Below are positions 35,411-43,715 of a stretch of DNA of 64,000 nucleotides, piece after piece. Source of the stretch: Chitinophaga sp. CB10. Lineage in GTDB: Bacteria; Bacteroidota; Bacteroidia; Chitinophagales; Chitinophagaceae. Within the stretch, counting starts at the first letter, position 1. Every line of letters begins with the position of its first letter. A program made the translations under genes and the position numbers. The DNA is taken from the NCBI GenBank assembly GCA_001870995.2, contig MLAV02000014.1, positions 1 through 64,000 on the forward strand, written 5' to 3'. The notes beneath the pieces were generated by a model, which saw only the letters and a program-made list of their open reading frames with translations, was not told the DNA's origin and made no database searches.

Positions 35411-35815
35411 ATGTTAAAATATTTATTGGCAGGTATTGCCTTCGGGATCATACTGGTAAAGGCCGAACTGATAAGCTGGTTCCGGATACAGGAGATGTTC
35501 CGCCTCCAATCCTTCCACCTGTACGGCATCATCGGCAGCGCCGTGGTAACGGGCATGATTGCCGTGATGCTGATCAAAAAGTTCGGCATCAAAACTATCC
35601 GGGGAGAGGTTATTCATATCCCGGATAAAAAATTCCATAAGGGAAATATCTACGGTGGGTTGATATTCGGATTGGGCTGGGCGCTGACGGGGGCTTGCCC
35701 GGGACCGCTCCTGGCGCAGGCTGGCGGCGGCGCTACGGTTATTGTTATTACCCTGCTGAGCGCTGTGGCAGGCACCTGGGTGTATGGAAAATTGCGGGAG
35801 CGGTTGCCGCATTAA
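35411..35815 (+). CDS. YeeE/YedE-family sulfur transporter, C-terminal half
   Basis: Second half of the split YeeE/YedE transporter (134 aa, about four membrane segments). The conserved GWALTGACPGPLLAQAGGG motif supplies the second essential Cys region. Ten bp after the first half and followed by a strong bidirectional terminator. Expected to assemble with the preceding protein. Confidence 0.87.
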   Translation: MLKYLLAGIAFGIILVKAELISWFRIQEMFRLQSFHLYGIIGSAVVTGMIAVMLIKKFGIKTIRGEVIHIPDKKFHKGNIYGGLIFGLGWALTGACPGPLLAQAGGGATVIVITLLSAVAGTWVYGKLRERLPH

Positions 35816-35817
35816 CC

Positions 35818-35855
35818 AACCGGCAGCAACGGGTACATGCCTGTTGCTGCCGGTT
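35818..35855. terminator. bidirectional terminator between YeeE/YedE and GH3 genes
   Basis: 13-bp perfect arms AACCGGCAGCAAC (35818-35830) and GTTGCTGCCGGTT (35843-35855), 12-nt loop, between two convergent genes. The right arm runs into a short T stretch. Confidence 0.85.
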
Positions 35856-35867
35856 TAGGTTTGCCAA

Positions 35868-38201
35868 TTATTTTACGCTGACGCTTACTTTTTCTGCAAT
35901 GATCTCTTTGGGAATTTTTAGGTCGGCAGATGAAATAACCGCGGCGGCATTACTGCCGAGCTCAAATTTATAATTACCCGGCGTCACTACCCACGCCATC
36001 TTTGCCTCATCAAACCAGGCCAGGTCCTGCGTGTTTACGCTGAGCTGCAGGGTTTCTTTCCCGCCGGGAGGCAGTATGGCCGTCTTCGCGAAGGCTTTCA
36101 GTTCCCGTACCGGGCGGCCTTGCGCAATTGCCGGCGCGCTTACGTACAGCTGCACCACTTCCCTTCCGGGGCGGTTGCCGGTGTTGGTAACGGTGACGGA
36201 TATACGAACCGGGTAAGTGCCGGGAGCGCTGGCAATACGGGGCCGGCTATACGAAAAAGTGGTGTAGGATAACCCGTATCCGAAAGGATATGCAGTGGCT
36301 ATGTTGCGGGTGGTATATCCGCGGTAGCCTACATAAACATCTTCCGCATAACGAACCTCTGAAGGCTTGCCCATCAATGGATTGCCGTTATCGCTGCCGC
36401 CCGGCAGTTCCTTGCCGGGGAAGTCCGCTGCGGAGGGCACATCCTGGTACGCCATCGGGAAGGTGGCCGCGAGCCGCCCGGAAGGATTGACGTTGCCGCT
36501 GATCACATCCGCAATGCTGCTGCCGCCTTCCTGGCCGGGCTGCCATGCCAGCAGGATGGCGTCCGCTAATGATCGCCAGCTGGCAGTTTCAATCACCCCG
36601 CCTATATTCAGTACCACTATCACTTTTTTATTATTGGCATGAAACGCTTCGCTGACCGCTTTCAGCAGCGTGCGTTCATCTTCCCGCAGCAGGAAATCGT
36701 CTTCCACCTTGCGGTCGCTGCCTTCCCCGGCGTTGCGGCCGATGGTGATGATGGCGGCGTCCATGTATTTGGCGAGGCGGTTGATGGCATCCGTATCCGG
36801 CTGTTGTTCCGGGATGGGCGGCGGCGTGCTGAATAAGCCCGTGGGTTTGGGTTGTTGGGCCGTCTTTTCCGCGATGTAGCGGGCGTATTCCGTTTGCAGG
36901 CCTGCATCGAGCACATAGCCGCCTTGCAGCATGGCTTTGTCCAGGTCTGTCACGTAGGCTTTATTCACATCCCCGCTGCCGGTGCCGCCGGCAATGAGTT
37001 TATACGAGGTGACGCCAAACAGAGCTACTTTGCCGGGCGGCGCGATGGGCAGGGCGCTGTCGTTTTTGAGCAGCACCATGCTTTCCGCGGCGGCGCGGCG
37101 TACGATGGCCGCGCTGCCCGTAAGGTCCGGCTTATCGGTGTATTTGTACTTTTTGAACGCGGGCGATTGTATGGCCAGCTGCAATATACCGGCTACGTTG
37201 GCGTCCAGCGTCTGGGCGGGGAGGGAGCCGTCTTTCAGGGCGGCCAGCAAAGCCTGCGACTGTGCATAGAATCCCGGCATCAGCAGGTTATTGTATGCGT
37301 TGAGTTGCTTTACCGGATCTGTGCCGCCAAACCAGTCTGTCATCACAATGCCTTTGTATTTCCATTCGCCCCGCAGGATGTTTTTCAGCAGGGCCGGACT
37401 TTCGGAGGTGTACACGCCGTTGATCTTGTTGTAGGACGACATCACCGTCCAGGGCTGGCCGTATTTAACCGCCAGCTGGAAGCCGCGCAGGTAGATCTCC
37501 CGGAGGGCGCGCTGGCTAACGATGGTGTTGAGCTGCATGCGGTTAAACTCCTGGTTGTTGGCCGCGAAGTGTTTGATGGAGGCGCCCACGCCCATAGATT
37601 GGACGCCCCGTACGATGGCGGCGGCCATATGGCCGGTGAGCAGCGGGTCCTCCGAAAAATATTCAAAGTTGCGCCCGCCCAGCGGGTTGCGCTGGATGTT
37701 CATCCCCGGCCCGAGGATCACGTCGATGCCGTATTCCAGCGCTTCCTTCCCCATTGCTTTCCCGATCTGCGTTACCAGCGCCGTATCCCAGCTGGAAGCC
37801 AGGAGCGTGGCTACGGGGAAGCCGGTGGCATAATAAGGCCGGGTCGTGTCGTTATTGCGGAAAGGGGCGATGCGTACGCCTGCAGGGCCGTCGGAAAGGG
37901 TGAGGGATGGGATGCCGAGGCGGGGGATGGCGTGGGTGCGGCCGGCAGCGCCGGGCACTTTTTCCGGTATGTTGGCATCCTTCGGGTCGCCGGGCGGAAG
38001 GATGCCGGGAGGCAGGCCTTCTATCCGGAGGCCCATGCCCGTCACCAGGCTCACCTTCTCTTCTGCCGTCATGGCCGCTACTACGCGGGGAATACTTTGT
38101 TTGTCTGTAAGTCTGATATTGTTTTTATCCTGTGCCATCGTATTAACTGTTATACCTAACAGGACAGGGATGGACAAGCATTGGGAAATGTTGTACTTCA
38201 T
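35868..38201 (-). CDS. glycoside hydrolase family 3 beta-glucosidase-like enzyme
   Basis: Exported GH3 enzyme (777 aa) with a Sec signal peptide ending near TMAQ. The N-terminal barrel holds the nucleophile D289 in GIVMTDWFGG and the sugar-binding KHF (K210-H211). The C-terminal alpha/beta domain and fibronectin-like domain (about 680-760) are complete. Known role of the family: release of glucose from beta-linked oligosaccharides. It lies 3 kb from the GH16/GH30 locus on the other strand and could finish degradation of those products (inference). A hairpin touches its start codon. Confidence 0.92.
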   Translation of the reverse strand: MKYNISQCLSIPVLLGITVNTMAQDKNNIRLTDKQSIPRVVAAMTAEEKVSLVTGMGLRIEGLPPGILPPGDPKDANIPEKVPGAAGRTHAIPRLGIPSLTLSDGPAGVRIAPFRNNDTTRPYYATGFPVATLLASSWDTALVTQIGKAMGKEALEYGIDVILGPGMNIQRNPLGGRNFEYFSEDPLLTGHMAAAIVRGVQSMGVGASIKHFAANNQEFNRMQLNTIVSQRALREIYLRGFQLAVKYGQPWTVMSSYNKINGVYTSESPALLKNILRGEWKYKGIVMTDWFGGTDPVKQLNAYNNLLMPGFYAQSQALLAALKDGSLPAQTLDANVAGILQLAIQSPAFKKYKYTDKPDLTGSAAIVRRAAAESMVLLKNDSALPIAPPGKVALFGVTSYKLIAGGTGSGDVNKAYVTDLDKAMLQGGYVLDAGLQTEYARYIAEKTAQQPKPTGLFSTPPPIPEQQPDTDAINRLAKYMDAAIITIGRNAGEGSDRKVEDDFLLREDERTLLKAVSEAFHANNKKVIVVLNIGGVIETASWRSLADAILLAWQPGQEGGSSIADVISGNVNPSGRLAATFPMAYQDVPSAADFPGKELPGGSDNGNPLMGKPSEVRYAEDVYVGYRGYTTRNIATAYPFGYGLSYTTFSYSRPRIASAPGTYPVRISVTVTNTGNRPGREVVQLYVSAPAIAQGRPVRELKAFAKTAILPPGGKETLQLSVNTQDLAWFDEAKMAWVVTPGNYKFELGSNAAAVISSADLKIPKEIIAEKVSVSVK

Positions 38202-38225
38202 AGGGAACAGTATCTGCTGTCCCTA
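38201..38225 (-). promoter_or_regulatory. hairpin overlapping the GH3 start codon
   Basis: On the transcribed strand TAGGGACAG pairs with CTGTTCCCTA, one bulged base, 6-nt loop. The last stem base is the A of the ATG. This could occlude translation start or be a protein-binding inverted repeat. Confidence 0.5.
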
Positions 38226-38252
38226 AGTTATTCAATTTAGCTTACTTTTTTG

Positions 38253-39215
38253 CTAGCTTTTAACGGGCGTAGGCAGCGGCTGCCCCTGGGCCGCGGCGAT
38301 AATGTTTTCTGCCGCCAGTACGGCCATACGCCCACGCGTTTCCACCGTGGCGGAGCCGATATGCGGCAGCACGGCTACGGTGGGGAGGGAGAGCAGCGGG
38401 CTGTCCGCCTGCATGGGCTCGGGGTTGGTCACATCCAGGCCGGCCCCCCAGATGATTCCTTCCTGCAGGGCTTCGTATAAAGCCGTTTCATCGTGTATGC
38501 CTCCCCGGGCCGTGTTGATGAAGATGGATGTAGGCTTCATCCGGCTGAACACCGCTTTGTTAAACCTGCCTTTGGTTTCAGCGGTGAGGGCGGTATGCAC
38601 GCTGAGTACATCGCTTTGCCCGAGCAGTTCCTCGAACGGCACCCAGGCGGCGTTGAGGGCCTGCTCCGCTTCCATATTACGGTGGCGGTTATTGTAAATG
38701 ACCTTCATGTCAAAAGCGCGCTGGCAGCGGCGTGCGAGGATAGTGCCGATGTTGCCCAGCCCCCATATCCCGAGGGTTTTGCCTTCCAGGTCGATGCCGA
38801 GGTTGGCCGTAGGGTCGGAAAAGCCCCATTCCTGGCTGAGGATGCGTTTATGCATGTAAAAAGCCTTGCGGGCTACGGCTTGCATCAGGAGGAAGGCTAC
38901 GTCGGCAGTGGATTTGCTGGGTACTCCCGGCACGTTGGTAACGGGAATGCCTAATTCTTTTGCGGCCTTCACATCGATGTTGTCATATCCGGCGCTCATC
39001 AGCGCAATGATTTTCAGGTGGGTGCACTTACTGAGAAACTCGCGGTTCATAGCTTTACCGCCAGCGTAGTAGAGGGCGTCGTAGGATTGCAGCGTATCCG
39101 CCAGTTCATCCGGGGAGAGGCTTCTTTTCTCTTTCCATTCTGTTACGTCTATACCTGCCTGCTCCATACGGATGCGGCCTTCAGCGGGAATCACCCTTGT
39201 TGCAAAAACCTTCAT
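38253..39215 (-). CDS. D-2-hydroxyacid dehydrogenase (glyoxylate/hydroxypyruvate reductase type)
   Basis: NAD(P)-dependent D-isomer-specific dehydrogenase, 320 aa. The Rossmann motif GIWGLGNIG lies near residue 150, the catalytic Arg region in NTARGG, Glu in DVTNPEP and His in LPHIGSAT. Pattern fits glyoxylate/hydroxypyruvate reductase. A minus-strand TAnnTTTG element (TATCTTTG, 39246-39253) lies 31 nt upstream. It may be cotranscribed with the GH3 gene 51 bp downstream; no terminator is seen between them. Confidence 0.9.
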   Translation of the reverse strand: MKVFATRVIPAEGRIRMEQAGIDVTEWKEKRSLSPDELADTLQSYDALYYAGGKAMNREFLSKCTHLKIIALMSAGYDNIDVKAAKELGIPVTNVPGVPSKSTADVAFLLMQAVARKAFYMHKRILSQEWGFSDPTANLGIDLEGKTLGIWGLGNIGTILARRCQRAFDMKVIYNNRHRNMEAEQALNAAWVPFEELLGQSDVLSVHTALTAETKGRFNKAVFSRMKPTSIFINTARGGIHDETALYEALQEGIIWGAGLDVTNPEPMQADSPLLSLPTVAVLPHIGSATVETRGRMAVLAAENIIAAAQGQPLPTPVKS

Positions 39216-39808
39216 ATACTATTTATTGGTGGTGGGGGTATGCAACAAAGATAGTGCCTTTCCGCCGCTTGCGCCAGGAGGAAATGCCCGCCCCGGCACG
39301 ATATTAATAGGAAAATAATCCTGCTTTTTTATACCTTTGATCCCCGAACAGTGTAACAATGATGAAACGTACAGCTTTGCTGTAACGGACAGGCCCTGCC
39401 ATCCACTCTCCTTTAACAGGCGCCTGTGTAATTATCCCATCTTGTTTCCTGCTCACTTAGTACCGGTGCAATAATACTGCAGTATGCATTACTGCTGCAT
39501 GATATGATACCAACCACCAGGAGCGGCGCAGCAAGAGGGTTCTTGACCGCATGAAGGGCCCCGGGGAGTATTCCCCCTGCTGCCGGCCTCCATGGTGAAA
39601 AGTGGCAGGCAGACAAAAAACCAGCAGTCATCGATTTTCCACAACAGTTTGACATAACTGTCCATACTTTGCCACTGCATTTACAAATTGCTGAGGAAAT
39701 AATGCAACAATACTTATGTTGGTTTGTTGTAATGTGGTATGTTCCTCGGGGGCATGGTATTTGCGCATTGGGCACCAACAAGACTGTCACACTACAACTG
39801 GGGTATGC
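39216..39808. other. 593-bp intergenic region with short palindromes
   Basis: Holds the minus-strand -7 element at 39246-39253 and a plus-strand TACCTTTG at 39332-39339. It also has a 12-bp palindrome ATACTGCAGTAT (39474-39485) and an inverted repeat ACAGTT-6 nt-AACTGT (39644-39661). The minus-strand frame 39413-39790 has a Cys-rich, low-similarity composition and looks non-coding. No RNA gene recognised. Confidence 0.5.
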
Positions 39809-41308
39809 ATGAACCGACCGGCGACTAACCTATATGGCTATATTAAAACTGATAAGTGGATATATTTATCCCTGGTGATTATATTGGCATTACGCGTTGC
39901 GTTTATATGGCTGATGGGTCCCATGCCGCAGGATGCCTACTACTATTTTTACGGGCAGCACCCCGCGTTGAGCTACTTTGACCATCCTCCCGGAGTAGCG
40001 GTACTTACCAGAACTTTCTCGGAAATTTTCGGCGCGCACAGTTATGCCATCAAGCTGGGCGATACTATCGTTACCTTGCTGATGACAGGTTGCTTTTACC
40101 TGCTGGCGCAAAAGTTCCTGAGTTCGCATAAAACCTGGAAAGCTTTACTGCTACTGCTTTCCACGCTGATGGTCACCATTCTTTCGCTGGTGACCACGCC
40201 GGATGTGCCCCTGATGTTATGGTGGGCGGTTTCCCTGTTGTGTTTGCACAAAACGATTTTTGAAGGCAGGCGGCATTGGTGGATATGGACAGGTATTGCC
40301 ATGGGGCTGGCGTTTGACAGTAAGTACACCGCTATATTCCTGCCGGCGGGTACCGTGTTGTTCCTGCTGTTGAGCGCGCGTAACAGAAAATGGTTAACGT
40401 CCCCCTGGTTCCTGCTTTCCATCGTTTGCTTTGTCATCACCATCTCGCCGGTGATCATCTGGAATGTGAACAATGGCTTTGCGTCGTTTAAATTCCAGTC
40501 CTCCGAGCGGGCGGGCGATATAGAGCTGAACTGGCTGGACGTGCTGGGGGTGGTAGGCCACCAGGCTGCCATCCTGATACCGGTACTCTTTTTTGCGCTT
40601 TGTTACTTCATCTGGAAGGCCATCCGCAGGTATGGCTGGAAGTGGGGCCGCGTGCCGGAAAAGGAGCTTTGGTTGTTATGTTTTTTCCTGCCGGTGTTCA
40701 TCGGTTTCTTTTTGATATCCCCGGTGTACTGGGTGAAGCTGAACTGGATGATGCCCGGTTATATTACCGGTATTATCTGGGTGAGCGTTTGGTTGGGCCG
40801 GCGCTGGATGCGCTGGCAGTACATCATTTCCCTGGTGGTGCACCTGGCGCTGGCGGTGGAAATATTATTTTACCCGGTGCCGGTGAAGTCGGACGATACC
40901 TGGGCAGGGTGGCCTGGGTTGGGCAAAGCCGTGCAACAGTTGCACGCAACTTATCCTGATGATTTTATTTTCTCTGCGGACGACTATAAAACCAGCGCGA
41001 TACTCAACCTTTATATGGGTCAGATGGTTTATTCTCAGAACATCATTGGCAAAAGAGCCCTGGAGTTTGACTATGTAGGTACGGACCTGCAAACGCTGAA
41101 AGGCAGGAATGCTATATTTATCAACTCCCTGACGGATGTAAAGGATGATGTGGATGAGCAGGCGTTTGTGAAGGACCTGCTGCCTTACTTCAGCAGCGTT
41201 ACGCCACTGCCGCCGATTGTGGTAATGCATAACGGCAAGCTGGTGAGGAAGTGGCTGGCGTTCAGGTGTATGAACTACAAACCGCCGGTGGAGCAGCGTT
41301 TACCATAA
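39809..41308 (+). CDS. GT39/ArnT-like membrane glycosyltransferase
   Basis: Polytopic inner-membrane glycosyltransferase (499 aa, about 11-12 membrane segments) of the dolichyl/undecaprenyl-phosphate mannosyltransferase or ArnT superfamily. The first periplasmic loop has the family pattern QDAYYYFYGQHPALSYFDHPPG. Such enzymes move a sugar from a lipid carrier to lipid A, a protein or another acceptor on the periplasmic side. The start was placed at ATG 39809 (MNRPATN); the frame extends to 39716 with a Cys-rich segment unlike family members. Acceptor unknown. Confidence 0.85.
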   Translation: MNRPATNLYGYIKTDKWIYLSLVIILALRVAFIWLMGPMPQDAYYYFYGQHPALSYFDHPPGVAVLTRTFSEIFGAHSYAIKLGDTIVTLLMTGCFYLLAQKFLSSHKTWKALLLLLSTLMVTILSLVTTPDVPLMLWWAVSLLCLHKTIFEGRRHWWIWTGIAMGLAFDSKYTAIFLPAGTVLFLLLSARNRKWLTSPWFLLSIVCFVITISPVIIWNVNNGFASFKFQSSERAGDIELNWLDVLGVVGHQAAILIPVLFFALCYFIWKAIRRYGWKWGRVPEKELWLLCFFLPVFIGFFLISPVYWVKLNWMMPGYITGIIWVSVWLGRRWMRWQYIISLVVHLALAVEILFYPVPVKSDDTWAGWPGLGKAVQQLHATYPDDFIFSADDYKTSAILNLYMGQMVYSQNIIGKRALEFDYVGTDLQTLKGRNAIFINSLTDVKDDVDEQAFVKDLLPYFSSVTPLPPIVVMHNGKLVRKWLAFRCMNYKPPVEQRLP

Positions 41309-41369
41309 CTGATGATCGCCGTCAATGATTTTGTTGATCAGAATCATCGTCGTTTGTATAAACATCATT

Positions 41370-41399
41370 TTGTTTTAGATGTAAGGTGTGTTAGATTTG
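41370..41399 (+). promoter_or_regulatory. Bacteroidota-type promoter upstream of two unknown genes
   Basis: TTG at 41370-41372, 19-nt spacer, TAGATTTG at 41392-41399, an exact TAnnTTTG match with ideal spacing. Predicted start near 41405. Confidence 0.65.
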
Positions 41400-41404
41400 T
41401 TGTA

Positions 41405-41485
41405 CAGTTAACATCTATCTAAAGTTAAACGGATGGCGGTCTTTACCGTTATCTCGTCACCGCAGCTAGCTGCGGTGACATTTTT
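41405..41485 (+). ncRNA. candidate sRNA or attenuated leader, about 80 nt
   Basis: Runs from the predicted start site to the T-run after the palindrome at 41456-41479. A promoter followed closely by an intrinsic terminator with no ORF between is the layout of a small RNA. It may instead be the attenuated 5' leader of the next gene. Confidence 0.35.
41456..41485 (+). terminator. 24-bp perfect palindrome plus T-run (terminator or attenuator)
   Basis: A perfect 24-bp palindrome (12-bp arms meeting at AGCTAGCT) is followed by A and six T residues. It lies 35 nt before the next ATG and about 50 nt after a predicted start site, so it would act on the leader rather than end the GT39 transcript alone. 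Confidence 0.75.
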
Positions 41486-41520
41486 TCCAGTGAAACAATT
41501 ACAATAAAACGTATCATCAT

Positions 41521-42210
41521 ATGTACACTGAATTTTCTCTCAACTCCATTCAACAAAGATTTTGCGAAGGTTTTCTCTTTTTCCCCTTTAAGCAGTTGAA
41601 GAAGTCAGGTAACTATATATACAAGCAGTATAAGCCCAATTCCGGCATACGCCAGGTGTTGGAGCAACGGAAAGTAGCGTTTGACTTTCATGTTTTCTTT
41701 GCGCAGCAGTTGCTGGAAAAGATTAATAAGGTAGCCATTCCCAACGGCATTGCGCTGATGCGGCAGGTAGAGCGCCTGTTTGAAAGCAACAACCGCTCCG
41801 AGCAAACTACGGCTGCGGTATTTACTACGTTTACGGATATGCTCAGCACTTATTACAATGAGCTTTCCAACTATCAATCCGTAGTATTACTGCGCCAGCA
41901 GGAGGCTGCCAAACCGATGGTAAAACGTACGCCTGATTGCAGTCATGCCGGCAATGTGTACAGCAATGAATGGTCGCACCTGATCAAACAGTTTATATTA
42001 AACGGGAATGCCGTTATCGAATTTTTACAGGAAAACCTTGATACGGAAAATAGTTATAACCACCTGCCATCTGATTGCACCCGCCAGGATGTAGAAGAAG
42101 TAATAGTGGCTATCAGAGCCTTTAATACTATCCAGTACCAGCTGATTGCTGTACTTCAGCAATGGAGCCAGCGCCAACAACAGCACAACAGGCAGGTATA
42201 TCTGAACTAG
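41521..42210 (+). CDS. uncharacterised protein, first of a pair
   Basis: I do not recognise this 229-aa protein. It has no signal peptide or membrane segment. It appears largely helical, with a basic N-terminal third (KQLKKSGNYIYKQYKPNSG) and a Gln-rich C-terminus (QWSQRQQQHNRQ). Two short segments, LLEKINKVAIPNGIALMRQV and VIVAIRAFNTIQYQLIAVLQ, look like amphipathic helices. It is followed 1 nt after its stop by another unknown gene. Its leader contains a strong promoter and a terminator-like palindrome. Confidence 0.65.
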   Translation: MYTEFSLNSIQQRFCEGFLFFPFKQLKKSGNYIYKQYKPNSGIRQVLEQRKVAFDFHVFFAQQLLEKINKVAIPNGIALMRQVERLFESNNRSEQTTAAVFTTFTDMLSTYYNELSNYQSVVLLRQQEAAKPMVKRTPDCSHAGNVYSNEWSHLIKQFILNGNAVIEFLQENLDTENSYNHLPSDCTRQDVEEVIVAIRAFNTIQYQLIAVLQQWSQRQQQHNRQVYLN

Positions 42211-42211
42211 T

Positions 42212-42592
42212 ATGCATTATTTAGAGAATAGCACTTATTCAAAGGCGGAACTGGACAGGATTTGTTGTTCATGGTTGGCAATAGTAGAAGACCTCCGGGA
42301 AGAAAATGCGTTATTAATCCGCTTGCTGGCGGCTGTATTATCCACCACCGTTTCCCAGGAGTTTGTGGAAGCCGCTGAAAAGTACCAGGCGAGATTCCTG
42401 ATCGTAGAGGAAGGGCTGCTGTTGTTACGCCACGAAATTGGCGAGCAACGCCAATGGCTGAAGGGAAAGCTGAAAGATAAAAATCCACATTCCCCTGAAA
42501 GATTACAGCGTGACATCGACCGTACTGAGCTGGACTTTGTGACGCTGCGTGCCAATTTCCTGCAATTTGCCGGTACGGAACGACCCTTGTGA
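42212..42592 (+). CDS. uncharacterised coiled-coil-like protein, second of a pair
   Basis: Small 126-aa cytosolic protein, not recognised. The heptad-like pattern (VEDLREENALLIRLLAAVL and EGLLLLRHEIGEQRQWLKGK) suggests a coiled coil. It starts 1 nt after the upstream unknown gene, so the pair is almost certainly translated together and may form a complex. Convergent with the response regulator-Crp gene across 72 bp that contain an A-rich run but no clear hairpin. Confidence 0.65.
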   Translation: MHYLENSTYSKAELDRICCSWLAIVEDLREENALLIRLLAAVLSTTVSQEFVEAAEKYQARFLIVEEGLLLLRHEIGEQRQWLKGKLKDKNPHSPERLQRDIDRTELDFVTLRANFLQFAGTERPL

Positions 42593-42664
42593 ATCTGCCG
42601 GCCCAGCCGGGGCGCCGTGCATCGCGGCATTAAATCTCTCCCCCAAAAAATAAAAAAAAAACGA

Positions 42665-43711
42665 TCAGGCAATAAGGGTAGCCAGCTTTTCGCGGTCAGT
42701 GATGATGATATCTCCTTCTTTTAATTGTATGAGCGATTCATTGCGGAAATCGCCCAGGGTGCGGATCAGCGATTCTTTTGCTACGCCGGCCATGGCAGCG
42801 AGGTTCTCCCGGCTGATGTGCAACGTATAGCCGTTACCGGTATCGTTAAATTTTTTATCCAGCACCAGCAGCGCTTCCGCCACTTTCTTCCGTAAGGAGT
42901 TATAGGCCAGCCCAATCAGCTGCTGCTCCCGCTCCGCGGCGTTCCTGGCGAGCAACTGCACAAACTTGCGCATCACTTGTGGATGCTGGTTGATCAGCAG
43001 TTCAAAATCCGCCTGCGGGATCAGCGCCAGCAGGCAGTCTTCCATACATTCGGCATCTTCCTGGTACGCGCTTTCCTGCATCATGGCCTGGTAACCGAAG
43101 AAGTCGCCCTCGTTGTACAAGCCCACAATCAGTTCCTTCCCTTCCTCATTCCTTTTGGAAATTTTCACCTTGCCCTGGAATATATAATACAGGTACTGCG
43201 GCTGCGTGCCTTCGGCATACACCAGCTGTTTCTTTTTATAGTGGTGGGTAGGCTTATGCTGTTTGAGCGTATCCAGCAGCTCCTGCGTGCTCAGGTGTTG
43301 CAGCAGTTGCGTGGTGCCGTTTACCGGCTCGTACTGAAGTTCCATGCGCCTGCGCAACCGCGATGCAATGGCATTCAGCAGCTCCGTGCCTTCAAACGGC
43401 TTGGTGATATAATCGTCCGCCCCCTGTTCCATTCCTTTGCGCATATCGTTGCGTTCCGTTTTTGCGGTGAGGAAAATGAAGGGGGTATGTTGCAGTGTTT
43501 CGTTTTTATGTAACAGGTGTAAAACGCCAAAGCCATCCAGGACCGGCATCATGATATCACAAACAATCAGGTCGGGTTTGTGCTCCATCGCCATGGCCAC
43601 GCCTGTTTTACCGTTTGTTGCAGTTAACACCTGGTAGTTTGCCAATTCGAGGATTTCGGTCATGTTATCCAAAATCTCCCGATTGTCTTCGATCAATAAA
43701 ATTTTCTCCAT
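42665..43711 (-). CDS. response regulator fused to a Crp/Fnr module
   Basis: Two-component output protein (348 aa) that joins a receiver domain (residues 1-125, phosphoacceptor D52 in VCDIMMP, LTAKTERND switch region) to a Crp-family module: cNMP-binding fold (about 150-260) and winged helix with ISRENLAAMAGVAKESLIRTL. It should bind DNA after phosphorylation by the adjacent histidine kinase, whose gene ends 4 nt upstream. Cysteines C51 and one near 225 are present, but no Fe-S pattern. Known in Bacteroidota, uncommon elsewhere. Confidence 0.9.
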   Translation of the reverse strand: MEKILLIEDNREILDNMTEILELANYQVLTATNGKTGVAMAMEHKPDLIVCDIMMPVLDGFGVLHLLHKNETLQHTPFIFLTAKTERNDMRKGMEQGADDYITKPFEGTELLNAIASRLRRRMELQYEPVNGTTQLLQHLSTQELLDTLKQHKPTHHYKKKQLVYAEGTQPQYLYYIFQGKVKISKRNEEGKELIVGLYNEGDFFGYQAMMQESAYQEDAECMEDCLLALIPQADFELLINQHPQVMRKFVQLLARNAAEREQQLIGLAYNSLRKKVAEALLVLDKKFNDTGNGYTLHISRENLAAMAGVAKESLIRTLGDFRNESLIQLKEGDIIITDREKLATLIA

Positions 43712-43715
43712 AAGC

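Noticed and set aside
36852..38159. 435-codon plus-strand frame opposite the GH3 gene
   Set aside because: Shadow of GH3; no recognisable domain and the real enzyme with all catalytic residues is on the minus strand.
39413..39790. 125-codon minus-strand Cys-rich frame
   Set aside because: No family pattern, no promoter, odd composition; more likely an accidental open frame in a spacer.
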